Made by a program: the position numbers and the translations under genes. A DNA stretch of 64,000 nucleotides from Bradyrhizobium zhanjiangense (lineage in GTDB: Bacteria; Pseudomonadota; Alphaproteobacteria; Rhizobiales; Xanthobacteraceae). The stretch spans positions 4,299,001 to 4,363,000 of the forward strand of contig NZ_CP022221.1 of assembly GCF_004114935.1 (NCBI RefSeq), in the 5' to 3' direction. Numbering within the stretch: the first letter of the stretch is position 1; every line of letters begins with the position of its first letter. A model generated the notes under the pieces. The model saw only the letters and a list, made by a program, of their open reading frames with translations. It was not told the origin of the DNA and did no database searches. Below, in pieces: positions 62,358 to 64,000 of the stretch.

Positions 62358-63365
62358 ATGAGCAACCGCGACATCATCGTCATCGGGGGCTCGGCCGGCG
62401 CCACCCAGCCCTTGAAGCAGATTCTGGGCCGCCTGCCGGCAGACTTGCCGGCCGCGATCTTTGTCGTCCTGCACATTCCTGCGCAGGGCATCGGGATCCT
62501 ATCCACGGTCGCCAGCAATGCCGGCCCGCTTCCGGTGCGGCAGGCCAAAAACGGCATGAAGATCGAGCCCGGCCAGATTTATCTCGCCGCGCCCGACCAC
62601 CACCTGCTGCTGTCCGGGGATCACATTTTCCTTGGGCGGGGGCCGCGCGAGAACCTGGTGCGGCCGGCGATCGATGCCCTGTTCCGCTCCGCCGCTCTCT
62701 ATCACGGCCCGCGCGTGATCGGCGTGCTCCTGAGCGGCCTCTTGTCCGACGGCGCCGCCGGCCTCAACGCCATCAAGCGCTGCGGCGGGATGACGGTGGT
62801 GCAGGACCCCATGGACGCCATTTCCGATGAAATGCCGCGGCGCGCCATGGAGGCGACCACCATCGATCTCTGCGTTCCCGGCGCAACCATGGGCGACGTT
62901 CTCTCCGAATTGGTCAAGGAGCAGGCCGGAGTCCCGCTGCCGATCCCGCCCGAGATCAGGCTCGAGGTCGAGATTGCGGCCGGTGAACGCATCGGCAGTG
63001 ACAATCTGATCTCGGTGGCCGATCCCGTTGCGCTGACCTGCCCGGCCTGCGGGGGAGTGCTTTCCGAGGTCAAGGAAGGTCGCCCAATGCGTTTCCGCTG
63101 CCAGGTTGGTCACGCCTTCACCGCGGATGTGCTCGCCAAGGAGCAGGAAGGGCGAGTCGATGAAGCCTTGCGGGTTGCGCTCCGCATCATCGAGGAACGG
63201 GCGGAACTGGTGCACCGCATGGCCGCCGACGGCCGGCGCAGCGGCCGGCCTGCGGTCGCCGAGATGTACGAAGCCAGGGCGGCCGAATACCGCGAATATG
63301 CCGACATGATCCGGCGCGTCGTGCTAAAATCGCTCGATCCTCCGGTTCACAAGCGGGAGGCTTGA
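62358..63365 (+). CDS. CheB-type methylesterase without receiver domain
   Basis: 335 residues. Catalytic triad: Ser in IIVIGGSAGATQPL, His in FVVLHIPA, Asp in LLSGLLSDGAAGL. No receiver domain is present. After the esterase domain a zinc-ribbon-like part (LTCPACGGVLSEV...FRCQVGHAFT) and a helical tail follow. This layout is found in non-canonical CheB-like proteins that often pair with hybrid kinases. ATG 62358. Confidence 0.85.
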   Translation: MSNRDIIVIGGSAGATQPLKQILGRLPADLPAAIFVVLHIPAQGIGILSTVASNAGPLPVRQAKNGMKIEPGQIYLAAPDHHLLLSGDHIFLGRGPRENLVRPAIDALFRSAALYHGPRVIGVLLSGLLSDGAAGLNAIKRCGGMTVVQDPMDAISDEMPRRAMEATTIDLCVPGATMGDVLSELVKEQAGVPLPIPPEIRLEVEIAAGERIGSDNLISVADPVALTCPACGGVLSEVKEGRPMRFRCQVGHAFTADVLAKEQEGRVDEALRVALRIIEERAELVHRMAADGRRSGRPAVAEMYEARAAEYREYADMIRRVVLKSLDPPVHKREA

Positions 63366-63375
63366 GGGCTCTGCC

Positions 63376-63642
63376 ATGGCCACCTCCCTTGCCGAATGGA
63401 CCAAGCAGCTCCGTACCGAGCAGCGCCTGCTGGTGAAGGCCGATCGGGATATCGAGGAGGGCTCGCAGCGCATCCGCGATCAGGAAGATCGCGTGCGTGA
63501 GCTGACGGCGGAAGGCCACGACACGCGGCAGGCAGAACGGCTGGTTGATCTGCTCAAGGAGACCCTGGTCGAATGGGAGCGCCACCGCGTCTTGATCGAG
63601 CAGCGCGTCACTTACCTCCGGCGGCAGGTCGAGGCGGGTTAG
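63376..63642 (+). CDS. Small helical hypothetical protein
   Basis: 88 residues, strongly charged and all-helical (LRTEQRLLVKADRDIEEGSQRI, DLLKETLVEWERHRVLIEQRV), likely coiled-coil. It starts 10 bp after the CheB-like stop, so they are co-transcribed. Confidence 0.65.
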   Translation: MATSLAEWTKQLRTEQRLLVKADRDIEEGSQRIRDQEDRVRELTAEGHDTRQAERLVDLLKETLVEWERHRVLIEQRVTYLRRQVEAG

Positions 63643-63703
63643 CCGGCGGGTGGCTGATTGCCGGTCTCCTGAATTCTGCACTGAGCTCGAACATGTAGTC
63701 GAG

Positions 63704-63817
63704 CTATCGCTCCACGCGGCGGCGCCAGCGGTCGTTCTCGGCGAGCAGGCGGCGTGTGGTCGCGGTGGCGCGCTCGGCGCGCCCGATCAGGGTCGCGAGT
63801 TCCTCGGAGATTTGCAT
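63704..63817 (-). CDS. Possible 37-residue helical protein
   Basis: ATG 63817 gives MQISEELATLIGRAERATAT and then TRRLLAENDRWRRRVER, a neat amphipathic helix, ending at TAG. Similar starts occur in longer proteins of this group, so the stop may be premature. The remaining sequence to 64000 shows nothing supported. Confidence 0.35.
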   Translation of the reverse strand: MQISEELATLIGRAERATATTRRLLAENDRWRRRVER

Positions 63818-64000
63818 CGCGCGTTCCTGCGCTACCCGCCGAGTATGGATCTTCCGGCCGGGGCTGACAACGATCGGGCCAGGAATCGAAAAGGGCTTCG
63901 GGACATTTTTGCCTTTGATCTGTTGGGGTAATATCGATTTCTGCTATTTGCAGGAGCCGGGCGCCCATTGGTCCCGGTCAGCGAAAGAGAGCTACCAGAG

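Noticed and set aside
1..64000. CRISPR arrays, complete insertion sequences, rRNA
   Set aside because: No regularly spaced repeats, transposase motifs or rRNA segments were seen; the protein-level repeats at 23.2, 25.7-26.6 and 51.4 kb are coding.

Overview
The window looks like chromosome of a Bradyrhizobium-type alphaproteobacterium (family Nitrobacteraceae). This is judged from high GC, the style of the core proteins, a dispersed palindromic repeat of the type common in that group (602-718), and several small proteins that resemble Bradyrhizobium families. No database was searched, so all family names come from motif recognition.

Layout. (1) 1-7356 is ordinary core genome: the end of a propionyl-CoA carboxylase alpha subunit, an oxaloacetate decarboxylase-type enzyme with acylphosphatase, a hybrid histidine kinase, a LysR/tautomerase pair with a clear operator, a DnaB-like ATPase, lipB, fliN and tRNA-Leu(GAG). 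(2) 7357 to about 60.5 kb reads as an old, decaying genomic island behind that tRNA. A small integrase-companion-like ORF follows the tRNA, but no integrase remains. The first part (8.1-17.0 kb) holds a TusA-like/radical SAM fusion, a PhnD-type binding protein without signal peptide, an acyl-CoA dehydrogenase, a translationally coupled four-gene glycosyltransferase/radical SAM operon, a secreted methyltransferase and a DoxX-like protein. (3) 17.8-28.9 kb is a copper/iron periplasmic block: multicopper oxidase, DUF411, TlpA-like, SCO, CopC, CopD, Met-rich and His-rich proteins, and a cytochrome c-FTR1 permease. (4) 29-49.7 kb contains a GMC-DUF1080 fusion, a TauE/Cj0069 pair, a CsoR/RcnR-type sensor with an RND metal efflux pump, an ABC exporter with a GldG-like fused permease, superoxide dismutase, an APC permease, a DUF3182 ATP-grasp-like protein, FetAB-type ABC genes and a GCS2 ligase. 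(5) 50-60 kb has a di-haem peroxidase, a PaaK-like enzyme and a c-di-GMP/exopolysaccharide module (HlyD, PilZ-bearing glycan synthase, diguanylate cyclase). (6) From 60.7 kb on, core-like genes return: isochorismatase-type hydrolase, response regulator, CheB-like protein.

The island is full of remnants: isochorismatase, permease C-terminus, a frameshifted membrane protein, a PCu(A)C/cytochrome c deletion fusion, two chrA remnants, a fetB with an in-frame stop, and an ORF without a start codon.

The most interesting signal is a repeated 5' leader found four times, twice on each strand (39143, 42271, 33966 and 47230 as 5' ends). Each has a GGGGA/TCCCC hairpin, a short second hairpin, a CAAG-N motif and a strand that can pair with the first loop. 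The loop and its partner change together between copies, as expected of an H-type pseudoknot. Each copy has a -35-like box 27-30 nt upstream of the hairpin. The leaders precede an ABC exporter operon, superoxide dismutase, a TauE/Cj0069 operon and the DUF3182 gene, so they may tie the stress and metal genes of the island into one post-transcriptional regulon.
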